This document shows positions 26,697 through 35,841 of a DNA stretch of 64,000 nucleotides, one piece after another. Below the pieces are notes generated by a model that saw nothing but the letters and a program-made list of their open reading frames with translations, was not told the DNA's origin and did no database searches. The DNA lies in assembly GCA_938008435.1 (NCBI GenBank), contig CALLKK010000006.1, positions 62,001 to 126,000 on the forward strand, in the 5' to 3' direction. Each line of letters opens with the position of its first letter. The stretch's first letter is position 1. Position numbers and translations under genes: made by a program. The DNA comes from an uncultured Steroidobacter sp. (GTDB lineage: Bacteria; Pseudomonadota; Gammaproteobacteria; Steroidobacterales; Steroidobacteraceae).

Positions 26697-26717
26697 CGCC
26701 GTCCGACGGTCAGCCCG

Positions 26718-27551
26718 TCATCGGCCCGCCCCTCGCGTTTCGAGCTGGCGACGCCGCTCCTGCCTTGCCATGAGCACGCCCGCGGTGATCACGAAGATCG
26801 TGACGATGCCGACCATGATGGTCGCCAGCGCGTTGATCTCCGGCGTGATGCCGCGGCGGACGGTGGAGAAGATCATCATGGGCAGCGTATTGGTCGAAGG
26901 ACCGGCCGTGAAGCTCGCGATGACGAGATCGTCGAGCGACAGCGTGAATGCCAGCAGCCACCCCGAGATCATCGCCGGCGCGATGATCGGCAGCGTGATC
27001 ACCATGAAAACCTTCCAGGGACGCGCGCCGAGATCGAGTGCCGCTTCCTCCAGCGAATCGTCCATGGAAGACAGGCGCGATTGCACGATGACGGCGACGT
27101 AGGACATCGTGAGCGTGATGTGCGCGATCGTGATCGTGCTGAAGCCGCGCGTATCCGGGATGAACGGCAACGGCGCGAGCGCGACAAAGAGCAAGAGCAG
27201 CGACAGACCCGTGATGACTTCCGGCATCACGAGCGGCGCAGTCACCATGCCCGAGAACAGCGTGCGCGTGCGGAAGTGACCGAAGCGCGCGAGCGCAAAT
27301 CCCGCCATCGTGCCGATGATCACCGCGCACGTCGCGCTCACGGCAGCGATGCGCACGCTGAGCCAGGCCGCTTCGAGCATGCGCCGGTTGTGGAACAGCT
27401 CGCCGTACCACTTGACCGAAAAGCCGCCCCACACCGTCACGAGCTTCGACTCGTTGAACGAGAAGACGATCATCGAGATGATCGGGACGTACAGGAACGC
27501 GAACCCGAAGACCAAGGCGCTCAGCAGGAAGACGGAGCGATTCCGATTCAT
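26718..27551 (-). CDS. potI: Putrescine-type ABC transporter permease (PotI-like)
   Basis: The start at 27551 overlaps the potH-like stop as ATGA and gives 277 residues with a first membrane helix from residue 8. Six membrane helices are readable. The EAA loop, the contact to the ATPase, is seen in EEAALDLGARPWKVF. With PotF, PotG and PotH it would form an importer for putrescine or a related polyamine across the inner membrane. Confidence 0.9.
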   Translation of the reverse strand: MNRNRSVFLLSALVFGFAFLYVPIISMIVFSFNESKLVTVWGGFSVKWYGELFHNRRMLEAAWLSVRIAAVSATCAVIIGTMAGFALARFGHFRTRTLFSGMVTAPLVMPEVITGLSLLLLFVALAPLPFIPDTRGFSTITIAHITLTMSYVAVIVQSRLSSMDDSLEEAALDLGARPWKVFMVITLPIIAPAMISGWLLAFTLSLDDLVIASFTAGPSTNTLPMMIFSTVRRGITPEINALATIMVGIVTIFVITAGVLMARQERRRQLETRGAGR

Positions 27552-28561
27552 CGTTGCTGCTCCCCGCTCGCTTCCTGCAGCTGGTAGCGCTGGAAGATGA
27601 CGATCGGAATCACGAGCAGGAGCAGCAGCGCAATCGCCACTGCGCTCGCGACCGGCCAATTGCGATTGAGGAAATACTCATCCCAGAGCACGCGGCCGAT
27701 CATCAGCGAATCGGTGCCGCCGAGCAGGCGCGGAATGACGAACTCGCCTACCGCCGGAATGAACACCAGCATCGAGCCGGCGATGATGCCCGGCTTCGAC
27801 AGCGGCAGCGTGATGCTGAGGAACGCGCGGAACGGACGGCACCCGAGATCGACCGCAGCCTCGAGCAACGTCGGATCGTGTTTCTCGAGATTGGAGTAAA
27901 GCGGCAGGATCATGAACGGCAGATACGAGTACACGATGCCGATGTACATCGCGAAATCGGTCTGCAGCATGACGATCGGCTCGTCGATGATGCCCGTCCA
28001 CATCAGGAACTGATTGATCACGCCGTGATTGTTGAGCAGTCCCATCCAGGCGTAGACGCGCAGCAGGAACGACGTCCAGAACGGCAGGATGACGAGCAGG
28101 AGCAGCGTGTTGCGCCAGCTCGGATCGGCACGCGCGATGCCGTACGCCATCGGATAGCCGAGCAGAAGACACAGGATCGTCGAGACGGAGGCGACCTTGA
28201 GCGAGCTCAAGAACGCCTGCACATAGAGCGAATCGCTCAGCAGGAACAGATAGTTGGCGAAGGTGATCTTGACGTGCAGCGCGTGCCCTTCGACCCACTC
28301 CCAGATCGGCGCATACGGCGGCGAGCCGAGCCAGCGCGTCTCCGCGAAGCTGATCTTGAAGACGATGATGAACGGAATGAGGAAGAAGATGAGCAGCCAC
28401 ACCCACGGCACGGCAATGACGAGGGTGCGCCCCGTGACGCCGGCACGCCGCAAGATGCCTTGCGACCAACGATACGGCGGCGAGGCCATGACGGTCGTGA
28501 GCGCCTTGTCGAGGCCTGCGAGAATGCGTTGACCGAGCGTGACGTAGCTGGGATTGGCCAT
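27548..28561 (-). CDS. potH: Putrescine-type ABC transporter permease (PotH-like)
   Basis: The 337-residue protein has six membrane helices and an EAA loop (LEAAVDLGCRPFRAFLSITLP). The N-terminus carries about 40 extra cytoplasmic residues before helix 1 (VIAVPWVWLLIFFLIPF). It overlaps the potI-like gene by four bases, so the two permeases are translationally coupled. The 103-base gap to the ATPase gene upstream shows no structure I recognise. Confidence 0.9.
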   Translation of the reverse strand: MANPSYVTLGQRILAGLDKALTTVMASPPYRWSQGILRRAGVTGRTLVIAVPWVWLLIFFLIPFIIVFKISFAETRWLGSPPYAPIWEWVEGHALHVKITFANYLFLLSDSLYVQAFLSSLKVASVSTILCLLLGYPMAYGIARADPSWRNTLLLLVILPFWTSFLLRVYAWMGLLNNHGVINQFLMWTGIIDEPIVMLQTDFAMYIGIVYSYLPFMILPLYSNLEKHDPTLLEAAVDLGCRPFRAFLSITLPLSKPGIIAGSMLVFIPAVGEFVIPRLLGGTDSLMIGRVLWDEYFLNRNWPVASAVAIALLLLLVIPIVIFQRYQLQEASGEQQR

Positions 28562-28664
28562 TGCCGGATGCTCAGTTGTAGCGCTGCGTCGGTGCGCCCT
28601 GTCGTTGGCGGTCGCGCCTTCCTCGCGCGTCTCTTGCCGGGACCGCCGCGGGCGTGTGCGTCAT

Positions 28665-29801
28665 TTATTCCGTCACCACCACGCTGCTCGACTCGTCCCA
28701 GCTCACCCAGACACGCTCGTCCCATGTCAGCTCGTTCTCGGCGTGTCGATAGGTGTTCGGTTTGGTGACGCGGACGCGCCTACCCGAATCGAGCTGCACG
28801 ATGTAGATCGACAGATCGCCCATGTAGGCGATCTCCTTGATGATGCCGCTCGCTCGGTTGTACTCGCCCGGCGGCTGCTCGCGCGAGAGCACCATCTTCT
28901 CCGGACGAATCGCCGCCCAGACGATCGCATCGGGCGCGGTGCTGACGCCGTGCCCGACGTAGATCACGCCGCCGAGATCGGGCGAATCGATGGTGACGTG
29001 ATCGGGCTCGTCCTCGACGATGCGCCCCTCGAACATGTTCACGTTGCCGATGAACTCGGCGACGAAACGCGAGTTTGGGAACTCGTAGATGTCGTGCGGC
29101 GTGCCCACCTGCACGATCGAGCCCTGGTTCATGACGCCGATGCGCGAGGCGAGCGTCATCGCCTCTTCCTGATCGTGCGTCACGACGATGAAGGTCACAC
29201 CGAGGCGCTCCTGGATGTTCACGAGCTCGAACTGCGTGTGCTCGCGCAGCTTCTTGTCGAGCGCACCGAGCGGCTCATCGAGCAAGAGGAGCTTCGGGCG
29301 CTTGACGAGCGAGCGCGCCAGCGCCACGCGCTGGCGCTGTCCGCCGGAGAGCTGATGCGGCTTGCGCTTCTCCAAGCCGTTTAGCTTGACGATCGAGAGC
29401 ATCTCGGCCACGCGGTCGCGGATCTCATCGCGCGGGAGCTTTTCCTGCTTCAGGCCGAAGGCGACGTTCTGCTCGACCGTCATGTGGGGAAAGAGCGCGT
29501 AGGACTGGAACATCATGTTCACGGGGCGCTCGTACGGGGGCACGCCCTCCATGGGGACGCCGTCGATGAAGATGCGGCCGGACGTCGGCCGCTCGAAGCC
29601 GGCGAGCATGCGCAAGAGCGTCGTCTTGCCGCAGCCCGACCCGCCGAGCAGACAGAAGATCTCGCCGCGATAGACGTTCAACGTCACATCGTCGACGGCG
29701 ACGAACTCCCCGAACTTCTTGGTGACGTTTTCGATGCGAATGTAGGGCTGCGCCTTGGGGTCGAGCCAAGGCGCAGTGCCCTCATCAGGTCGAGCGGCCA
29801 T
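28665..29801 (-). CDS. potG: Polyamine ABC transporter ATP-binding protein (PotG-like)
   Basis: The 378-residue ATPase has Walker A GGSGCGKTT (53-61), the signature LSGGQRQR near 154, Walker B LLLLDEPLGALD and the H-loop VVTHDQEEA. The C-terminal 110 residues form a TOBE-like regulatory domain, as in PotA/PotG. It starts 9 bases after the stop of the binding-protein gene. It drives uptake through the PotH/PotI-like channel. Confidence 0.92.
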   Translation of the reverse strand: MAARPDEGTAPWLDPKAQPYIRIENVTKKFGEFVAVDDVTLNVYRGEIFCLLGGSGCGKTTLLRMLAGFERPTSGRIFIDGVPMEGVPPYERPVNMMFQSYALFPHMTVEQNVAFGLKQEKLPRDEIRDRVAEMLSIVKLNGLEKRKPHQLSGGQRQRVALARSLVKRPKLLLLDEPLGALDKKLREHTQFELVNIQERLGVTFIVVTHDQEEAMTLASRIGVMNQGSIVQVGTPHDIYEFPNSRFVAEFIGNVNMFEGRIVEDEPDHVTIDSPDLGGVIYVGHGVSTAPDAIVWAAIRPEKMVLSREQPPGEYNRASGIIKEIAYMGDLSIYIVQLDSGRRVRVTKPNTYRHAENELTWDERVWVSWDESSSVVVTE

Positions 29802-29810
29802 GGGCGGCGC

Positions 29811-30947
29811 TTATTTCCCCGTCATGAAACGCGTCCACATACGCGTCATGATGCGCGTCGTTTCCTCCGTATCCGTCAGGTCGGGCGCCAGCGTCGCCAT
29901 GATCTCGGGCGGCGGATAGACGCCCGGGTCGTTGCGCACCGACTCGTCGACGAGCGGGGTCGCTTCCTTGTTGCCGTTCGCGTAATTCGTGTAGTTGCTG
30001 ACGGCCGCGATAACTTCCGGACGCAGCATGTAATTGATGAACGTATGCGCGTTCTTCGGATGCGGCGCGTCTTTCGGAATCAGATAGCTGTCGAACCAGA
30101 TGATCGAGCCTTCCTTCGGGATCACGTACTTGATGGTGTGTCCCGTGTTGTTCTCCTCGGCGCGATCGCGGGCCTGCAGGATGTCGCCGCTATAGCCCAC
30201 CGCAAGACAGATCTCGCCGTTCGCAAGGTCGGCGATCATGCGCTGCGTGTCGATGTAGCGCAGGAACGGACGGATCTTCATAAGGGCTTCGCCCGCCGCC
30301 TCGAGATCGGCCGGATCCTGGCTGTTCGGATCCTTGCCCAAGGCAGACAGCGTCATGCTGAACATCTCGGTCGCCGAGTCGAGCACCGCGACGCCGCACT
30401 TCTGGAAGTTCTTGACCACGTCCGGATCGAACACGAGCCGCCAGCTGTCGACCGGCGCGTCCTTCATCGCCGCCAGGATCTTCGCCTCGTTGTAACCGAT
30501 ACCGGTCGTACCCCACATGTGGAGCACGGCATAGTCGTTGTTCGGATCCTGCAGCGCGAGGCGCGCCTGGATCTCGGGATCCATGTTCTTCAGATTCGGC
30601 AGCAGGGACTTGTCGAGCTTCTGGTAATAGCCCGCCTGAATCTGCCGCTCGTACGCCGAAGCCGACGGCACCACCACGTCGTAGCCGGAGTTACCGGGAG
30701 CGAGCTTGCTGTCGAGCTCTTCGTTGCTGCCGTAGTTGCTGACGGACACCTTGATGCCGAACTCCTTCTCGAAGTTCTCGATGGTGTCCTCGGCGAGATA
30801 GTCGTTCCAGATATATAGGTTGAGTAACGGCTCTTCCGCAGCGTCGCCGCTCCCCGCGCCGGCGACCGTCTCGTCCTTCTTGCCGCAAGCCGCCACCGCG
30901 ATGCCAACCGCGGCAACTGCCACCCCTACGCGCAGCCTGTTGAACAT
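29811..30947 (-). CDS. potF: Polyamine-binding lipoprotein (PotF-like)
   Basis: Starting at 30947 (GGAG ten bases upstream) gives 378 residues with a lipoprotein signal VAVAAC, Cys21. The mature protein opens LNLYIWNDYLAEDTIENFEKE, the PotF/SpuD pattern, and continues with SYGSNEEL-like, WGTTGIGYN and GYSGD segments that form the polyamine site. Lipidation would anchor it in the membrane rather than leave it free as in E. coli. It delivers putrescine or a similar diamine to PotGHI. Confidence 0.92.
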   Translation of the reverse strand: MFNRLRVGVAVAAVGIAVAACGKKDETVAGAGSGDAAEEPLLNLYIWNDYLAEDTIENFEKEFGIKVSVSNYGSNEELDSKLAPGNSGYDVVVPSASAYERQIQAGYYQKLDKSLLPNLKNMDPEIQARLALQDPNNDYAVLHMWGTTGIGYNEAKILAAMKDAPVDSWRLVFDPDVVKNFQKCGVAVLDSATEMFSMTLSALGKDPNSQDPADLEAAGEALMKIRPFLRYIDTQRMIADLANGEICLAVGYSGDILQARDRAEENNTGHTIKYVIPKEGSIIWFDSYLIPKDAPHPKNAHTFINYMLRPEVIAAVSNYTNYANGNKEATPLVDESVRNDPGVYPPPEIMATLAPDLTDTEETTRIMTRMWTRFMTGK

Positions 30948-31331
30948 TACGAGCTTCTCCACGACGTGATCGGCGCACGCGCGCCGGCGGCGCAGAGCGT
31001 AGCGCACGCGAAGTGAGATGGGTAGGCCGTTATCAGCGTACGTTGCCCGCCGACCGGCCGCCGTCGAAGCTGGAGAAACTCGCGCCGCGCGAGGCGTCAG
31101 AGGCGTCAACGGGAGCGGCGCGAATCGATGTACGCGGCAGACTGCCGCGCTCGAAGATGCCTCAAGCGAGTGCGCCGTACCGGGCACTTCGCCGTCATTA
31201 CAGTCGTCAACACGTCGTTGTCTCCAAGTCGTTAAGTCCGTTCGATCTCCGGGCGGCGTTCGTTCCATCTGCTCCGGGCCGCGTTCGGTGGGCCCCGGCA
31301 TGAGCCGGAGGACCGCCGCGGCTCGCGCCGC
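30948..31331. other. Intergenic region upstream of the potF-like gene, 384 bases, no gene
   Basis: No credible coding frame. It lies between the puuA stop and the potF-like start, both on the minus strand, so it probably holds a promoter for the pot genes. It contains the 17-bp palindrome CGCGGCAGACTGCCGCG at 31133-31149 and a 9-bp tandem duplication GAGGCGTCA at 31091-31108. No clear -35/-10 pair was found. Confidence 0.55.
31133..31149. promoter_or_regulatory. Palindrome upstream of the pot genes
   Basis: CGCGGCAG-A-CTGCCGCG is perfect over 8-bp arms with a one-base centre, about 190 bases before the potF-like start. It is a candidate operator. Confidence 0.4.
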
Positions 31332-32666
31332 CTAAACGTTGAGCAGCAGGTGTTCGCGCTCCCAGGAGCTGATCACCTGCAGGAAGGTCTCGTATTCGTT
31401 CTCCTTGACCGCCGTATAGGCGATCACGAAGCGCTCGCCGAGGATGTCGATGAGCGGGCGGCATTCGCGTAAAAGCCGCAGCGACTCTTCGAGGTTACGC
31501 GGCAGCGAGAACGGCAGGTCGTAAGCACTTCCCGTAATCGGCTCGGTCGGCTTGAGCCCCTCGATCATCCCGAGGTAGCCGCACGCGAGCGAAGCTGCGA
31601 TTGCAAGATACGGGTTTGCATCGGCGCCGGCGATACGGTTTTCCACCCGGCGCGCCGACGGCGCGGAGACCGGTACGCGCAGGCCGGCCGTGCGGTTGTC
31701 GTAGCCCCAATGCGTGTTGATCGGCGCCGAATGATGTCGCGTGATGCGCCGATAGGAATTCACATTAGGCGCGAACAGGGACATTGCCGCAGGCAGGTAC
31801 TTCTGCAGCCCGGCGATGTGCGAGAAGAACAGCTGCGTCGGCCGCCCTTCCGCATCGCTGAAGATGTTCTGGCCGGTGCGCTTGTCGATGATGCTCTGGT
31901 GAATGTGCATCGCGCTGCCCGGCTCGCGCGCCATGGGCTTGGCCATGAACGTCGTGTACATCTTGTGGCGCAGCGCCGCCTCGCGCGCCGTGCGCTTGAA
32001 CAGGAACACCTGATCGGCGAGCGAGAGCGCGTTGCCGTGCAGGAGATTGATCTCCATCTGGGCCGCGCCGTCCTCGTGGATCAGCGTATCGATCTCGATG
32101 TCCTGCGCTTCGCAGAAGGCATAGATGTCGTCAAACAGCGGGTCGAACTCGTTGACCGCCGCGATCGAGTACGACTGGCGCCCGATCTCGGGACGGCCCG
32201 AGCGGCCGATCGGCGGACGCAAGGGATAGTCGGCGTCCGTGTTGGGCTCGACGAGGAAGAACTCGAGCTCGGGCGCGACCACCGGCTCCCAGCCGTGCTG
32301 GGCATAGAGCTCGAGCACGTGCTGGAGCACGTAACGCGGCGCCATCGTCACCGGCCGGCCGTCCGAATAGAAGCTGTCGTGGAGCACTTGCGCCGTGGGC
32401 TCGGCGGCCCACGGAACGACGCGCACGGTGTTCGGATCCGCCTTGAGCACGATGTCGATCTCGGACGGGCTGATCGCGCGCTCGTCGTCCGGATATTCGC
32501 CCGTCACCGTCTGCAGGAAGATGCTCTCGGGCAGGCGCATGCCCTCTTCTTCCGCAAACTTCTCGGCCGGCATGATCTTCCCGCGCGGCACGCCGGCCAT
32601 GTCGGGAATGATGGCCTCGACTTCGGAGATGCCGTGTTCTTTGAAGAACTGCTGGATTTTGCTCAT
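31332..32666 (-). CDS. puuA: Gamma-glutamylpolyamine synthetase, glutamine synthetase family
   Basis: The start at 32666 overlaps the puuD-like stop as ATGA; the protein is 444 residues. It has the glutamine synthetase catalytic parts: PELEFFLVE, the metal-binding HEDGAAQMEINL, HIHQSI, and the NRTAGLRVPVSAPSARRVENRIAGADANPY ATP-site region. The short N-terminal domain and surrounding genes fit PuuA, which joins glutamate to putrescine using ATP. GlnA itself is unlikely, because the adenylylation-site region is absent and the context is polyamine catabolism. Confidence 0.9.
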   Translation of the reverse strand: MSKIQQFFKEHGISEVEAIIPDMAGVPRGKIMPAEKFAEEEGMRLPESIFLQTVTGEYPDDERAISPSEIDIVLKADPNTVRVVPWAAEPTAQVLHDSFYSDGRPVTMAPRYVLQHVLELYAQHGWEPVVAPELEFFLVEPNTDADYPLRPPIGRSGRPEIGRQSYSIAAVNEFDPLFDDIYAFCEAQDIEIDTLIHEDGAAQMEINLLHGNALSLADQVFLFKRTAREAALRHKMYTTFMAKPMAREPGSAMHIHQSIIDKRTGQNIFSDAEGRPTQLFFSHIAGLQKYLPAAMSLFAPNVNSYRRITRHHSAPINTHWGYDNRTAGLRVPVSAPSARRVENRIAGADANPYLAIAASLACGYLGMIEGLKPTEPITGSAYDLPFSLPRNLEESLRLLRECRPLIDILGERFVIAYTAVKENEYETFLQVISSWEREHLLLNV

Positions 32667-33424
32667 ACACGTTGCCTCATCGCGCGCTCCCGTGCGGCCT
32701 CGCCGAAGGCGACGAACAGGGCACGCGAAACCGGGTTGTTCTGAAACTTCCACTCGGGATGCCACTGAACGGCCAGAGCGAACGACGGCGCATGGCGCAC
32801 CCGAAACGCTTCGATCACACCGTCCGGTGCTCGCGCCTCGACTTCGAGGTCGCGACCGAGCTGCTGCACGCCCTGTTCGTGCAGCGAATTGACCAAGATC
32901 TTCGACTGACCCGCGAGGCCGTGCAGCACGCCTCCCGGCGTCAGCTCGACTTCGTGCGCGGGGCCGTACTGCTCATCGACGGGCGCATCCGGATTCTCGC
33001 GGTGGTCGTTGTGGCCCGGCACCTCGTGCAGCTTCTGCCAGAGCGTGCCGCCGAAGGCGACATTCATTTCCTGAAAGCCACGACAGATGGCCAGAATCGG
33101 CATGCCGGCCTCGACGACGAGCGGAATGAGCGGCAGCGTCGTCGCGTCGCGATGAGGATCGTGCAAGGTCCCCGGCTCGCTCGCCGGTCCGCCGTAATGA
33201 TGCGGCTCGACGTTCGAGGCGCTCCCGGTCAGCAGAATGCCGTCGAAGTCCGCGAGGAGCTCTCGGATGTTGAAGCGCTCGCCGAGCGCCGGGATCAACA
33301 CCGCATGGGCATTCGCCCCCTCGATCACCGCGCGGATGTACTTCTCGCCGACGCAATGGAAATAGTGATCGCCCAACAGACGCCGGTCGGCGGGGATTCC
33401 GATGAGCGGCTTGCGAGTCAGCAC
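32663..33424 (-). CDS. puuD: Gamma-glutamyl-GABA hydrolase, class I glutamine amidotransferase
   Basis: I prefer the GTG at 33424, which gives 253 residues, matching the E. coli enzyme length, and a first strand KPLIGIPADRR. A longer frame to 33487 would read through a palindrome. The nucleophile Cys is in AICRGFQEMN and the His-Glu pair in VQWHPEW. The enzyme releases GABA from gamma-glutamyl-GABA. It is the first gene of puuD-puuA and lies opposite puuB across a 314-base gap. The start has no strong ribosome site. Confidence 0.87.
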   Translation of the reverse strand: MLTRKPLIGIPADRRLLGDHYFHCVGEKYIRAVIEGANAHAVLIPALGERFNIRELLADFDGILLTGSASNVEPHHYGGPASEPGTLHDPHRDATTLPLIPLVVEAGMPILAICRGFQEMNVAFGGTLWQKLHEVPGHNDHRENPDAPVDEQYGPAHEVELTPGGVLHGLAGQSKILVNSLHEQGVQQLGRDLEVEARAPDGVIEAFRVRHAPSFALAVQWHPEWKFQNNPVSRALFVAFGEAARERAMRQRV

Positions 33425-33738
33425 GTTTAAGATCTTTAACGGTTGGCAGGGCTGCCAACCCTCCAGGGAGCTTGCATTTAACCACAAACCGCCCCCTTCT
33501 GCCCGGACAGCCGTCGCACCGCCACGAGAAGCGCTTTTGAATCAATGGGTTATGCCGGATGCCCGCCAACGACCGCGCTTGCTCGGGCGGGGCTGCGCTC
33601 GATATCCTGCCGCGCCCAATCGGCTCTGCATTTTTTGGAAATCTTAAACATTGCATACCGGTGGGCACCGTCCGACGCTGCTAGTGACCGCAGCAGCGCG
33701 CGCGTGAACACCGTCCGCACCGTCTATCCGTTCGTCGC
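33425..33738. promoter_or_regulatory. Divergent puuD / puuB intergenic region, 314 bases
   Basis: It contains no gene and must hold promoters for both directions. The best structure is the perfect 20-bp palindrome GGTTGGCAGGGCTGCCAACC at 33441-33460, about 17 bases before the puuD start. A second pairing, GTTTAAGAT (33425-33433) with ATCTTAAAC (33641-33649), links both ends of the region. A T-rich stretch lies at 33631-33636. Confidence 0.55.
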
Positions 33739-35016
33739 ATGAGCTCAGCCCACGTGTCTTCGTACTATGCCGCGTCCGCCAACCCCTTCCCTGAGTGCCC
33801 CGCGCTCACGGGCGAGACGATTGCCGACGTGTGCGTCATCGGCGGCGGCATGGCAGGCTGCTCCACCGCGCTGCACCTCGCCGAGCGCGGCTATCGCGTG
33901 GCGCTCGTCGAAGCGAAACGCATCGGCTGGGGCGCCTCCGGCCGCAGCGGCGGTCAGGCGCTCGTGGGATTCGCATCCGGGCAGGAAGAGCTCGTCCGGC
34001 AAGTCGGGCAGGATGACGCCCGCCGCATGTGGGACATCTCGGTCGAAGCGCTCGATACGATCGAAGAGCTGATCGGCCGCTATCAAATCGAGTGCGACTT
34101 TCAGCGCGGCGCGCTCTTGGTCGCGCTCAAGCCCAGGCAGCGCACCCAGCTTCTGACCGAAATGGAGGAGCTGCGCTCGCGCTACGGGTACGAGCATCTC
34201 TCGTTCCTCGAACGCGCCGACGTGGAAGCGCTGCTCGCGACCAAACGCTACTGCGCCGGCGTGCTCGACAGCCGCAGCGGCCACCTGCATCCGCTCAACT
34301 TCACGCTCGGCTTGGCAAGCGCGGCGCGGCAGCACGGCGTGGCGATCTACGAAGACTCGCCGGTCGTCGCAATCCGCCCCGGCGAGCCCGCGGTCGTCCA
34401 GACACAGCGCGGCTCGGTCAAAACGCGCTTCGTGGTGCTGTGCTGTAACGCGTACATCGGCTCACTGTCGAAAGCGCTGCGCGCGCGCATCATGCCGGTC
34501 GGCACCTATATCGTCGCGACCGAACCGCTCGGCGCAGCGCGCATGCAAGAGATCATGCGGCGCAATGTCGCCGTCTCCGACGTCAACTTCGTGCTCGATT
34601 ATTTCCGCCGCTCGGCCGATCACCGCCTGCTCTTCGGCGGCCGCGTCAGTTATTCGGGCCTGCGCTCGATCGGCACCGAACGAGCGACCCGCCGGCGCAT
34701 GCTGAATGTCTTCCCACAGCTTGCCGACGTGCGCATCGACTATGCCTGGGGCGGCTACGTCGACATCACGATGAGCCGAGCACCGGATTTCGGGCGGCTG
34801 GCCGCGAACGTTTATTACCTGCAAGGCTTCTCCGGGCATGGCATCGCGCTCTCGACGGTCGCCGGCAAGCTGGTGGCGGAGGCGATCGCGGGTCAGGCGG
34901 AGCGCTTCGATCTGTTCGCGAAGCTCAAGCACCGCAACTTCCCCGGCGGCCCCTGGCTGCGCACGCCGGCGCTGGTGCTGGCGACGACGTGGTATCGGTT
35001 GAGGGATTGGCTTTAG
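33739..35016 (+). CDS. puuB: Gamma-glutamylputrescine oxidase-type FAD enzyme
   Basis: The 425-residue protein starts SSYYAASANPFPECPAL, as PuuB/OrdL proteins do. The FAD-binding VCVIGGGMAGCSTALHLAERG lies at about 32-52. WGASGRSGGQALVGFASGQ follows, and the C-terminal YLQGFSGHGIALS closes the flavin pocket. It is a DadA-type oxidoreductase that converts gamma-glutamylputrescine to the aldehyde with hydrogen peroxide formation. It is divergent from puuD-puuA, which encode the steps before and after. Confidence 0.9.
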   Translation: MSSAHVSSYYAASANPFPECPALTGETIADVCVIGGGMAGCSTALHLAERGYRVALVEAKRIGWGASGRSGGQALVGFASGQEELVRQVGQDDARRMWDISVEALDTIEELIGRYQIECDFQRGALLVALKPRQRTQLLTEMEELRSRYGYEHLSFLERADVEALLATKRYCAGVLDSRSGHLHPLNFTLGLASAARQHGVAIYEDSPVVAIRPGEPAVVQTQRGSVKTRFVVLCCNAYIGSLSKALRARIMPVGTYIVATEPLGAARMQEIMRRNVAVSDVNFVLDYFRRSADHRLLFGGRVSYSGLRSIGTERATRRRMLNVFPQLADVRIDYAWGGYVDITMSRAPDFGRLAANVYYLQGFSGHGIALSTVAGKLVAEAIAGQAERFDLFAKLKHRNFPGGPWLRTPALVLATTWYRLRDWL

Positions 35017-35025
35017 GTCGGGGCC

Positions 35026-35046
35026 CTGGGCACTGGGCTCTGGCTG
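35026..35046. repeat. Short 7-bp-period array, locus 1
   Basis: Three consecutive units CTGGGCA, CTGGGCT, CTGGCTG begin 10 bases after the puuB stop, in the convergent gap to queD. Five other loci show the same period with different unit sequence. Confidence 0.6.
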
Positions 35047-35077
35047 GTAAGAGCGAGCGCGCACTGACGCGCGCAGC

Positions 35078-35434
35078 TCAGTCGCCCGAGTAGGAGCAGC
35101 CGCTCGTGCACGTTTCGTGGACGACGACGCGTGTCAGGAGCGGGAGCTTCGGTTTCATCTCGGCCCAGATCCACTTCGCAAGCTGCTCGCTCGTCGGATT
35201 CTCTAGGCCGGGAATCTCATTGAGATAGTGGTGATCGAGGCGGTCGAAGGTCGGCTGGAACGCCGCGCGCACGTCCGCGAAATCCATGACCCATCCCGTG
35301 TGGGGATCGACCTCGCCGCTCAGATGGAGCTCGATCCGGAACGAATGCCCGTGCAGACGGGCACACTTGTGCCCGGGCGGAACGTTCGGAAGACGATGAG
35401 CGGCTTCGATGGTGAACGTGCGAAACAGGTCCAT
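35078..35434 (-). CDS. queD: 6-carboxy-5,6,7,8-tetrahydropterin synthase
   Basis: The ATG at 35434 gives 118 residues, the usual size. Zinc ligands are His13, His28 and His30 (EAAHRL and RLHGHS), and the catalytic Cys24 is in GHKCARLHGH. DPHTGWVMDF, LDHHYLN and ENPTSEQLAKW complete the QueD signature. It converts dihydroneopterin triphosphate to carboxytetrahydropterin in queuosine synthesis. No other queuosine gene is nearby. A Cys-rich unknown protein is encoded 41 bases upstream on the same strand. Confidence 0.95.
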   Translation of the reverse strand: MDLFRTFTIEAAHRLPNVPPGHKCARLHGHSFRIELHLSGEVDPHTGWVMDFADVRAAFQPTFDRLDHHYLNEIPGLENPTSEQLAKWIWAEMKPKLPLLTRVVVHETCTSGCSYSGD

Positions 35435-35475
35435 TGGGCGGCCCGTCAACCGCGCACGATCGAGGCCACGTCAGC

Positions 35476-35841
35476 TCAGGCGGCTTTGCGGCGGCGCGAG
35501 CTGGAGGCGCAGTTGCAGGTGCCGCACGTGCAACGGATCGAATGACACTCGCCGCACACGCTGAAATCGACGGAGCCGAAGTGACGGCGGCAATGCTCGC
35601 AATAGGGCTTGCGACGGTTGGAACGGGCAGCGCGATAGGCCTGCACCTGCTCGGCGCTCACCCCTTCATCGGCGGCCTGCAGGTCTTTGCTGACGATCGC
35701 GCGCAGGAACGTGCTGGAACCCATCGTGCCGACCTTGAACAGGCGCATCTGCTCGCGGGCCAATCCCATCTGGGCAATGGGATCGTAAATGACGACACCA
35801 AGCTTCGGATGGACAAAGACCTGCAACGAATCGGCACTCAT
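35476..35841 (-). CDS. Unknown protein with C-terminal Cys-rich zinc-ribbon-like region
   Basis: The 121-residue protein has an N-terminal domain of about 60 residues without known motifs (VFVHPKLGVVIYDP, MRLFKVGTMGSSTFLRAIV). It ends in eight cysteines within 31 residues: CxxC at 81/84, CxxC at 96/99, then Cys 104, 106, 109 and 111, with His83, His87 and His100. Two metal sites are likely. A basic tail SSRRRKAA follows. The gene precedes queD on the same strand. I do not recognise the family. Confidence 0.65.
   Translation of the reverse strand: MSADSLQVFVHPKLGVVIYDPIAQMGLAREQMRLFKVGTMGSSTFLRAIVSKDLQAADEGVSAEQVQAYRAARSNRRKPYCEHCRRHFGSVDFSVCGECHSIRCTCGTCNCASSSRRRKAA

Noticed and set aside
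25275..27587. A long open frame of 770 codons on the plus strand.
   Set aside because: It lies antisense to three clear genes and crosses their boundaries. The composition (Arg, His, Asp-rich) is that of a GC-rich shadow frame.
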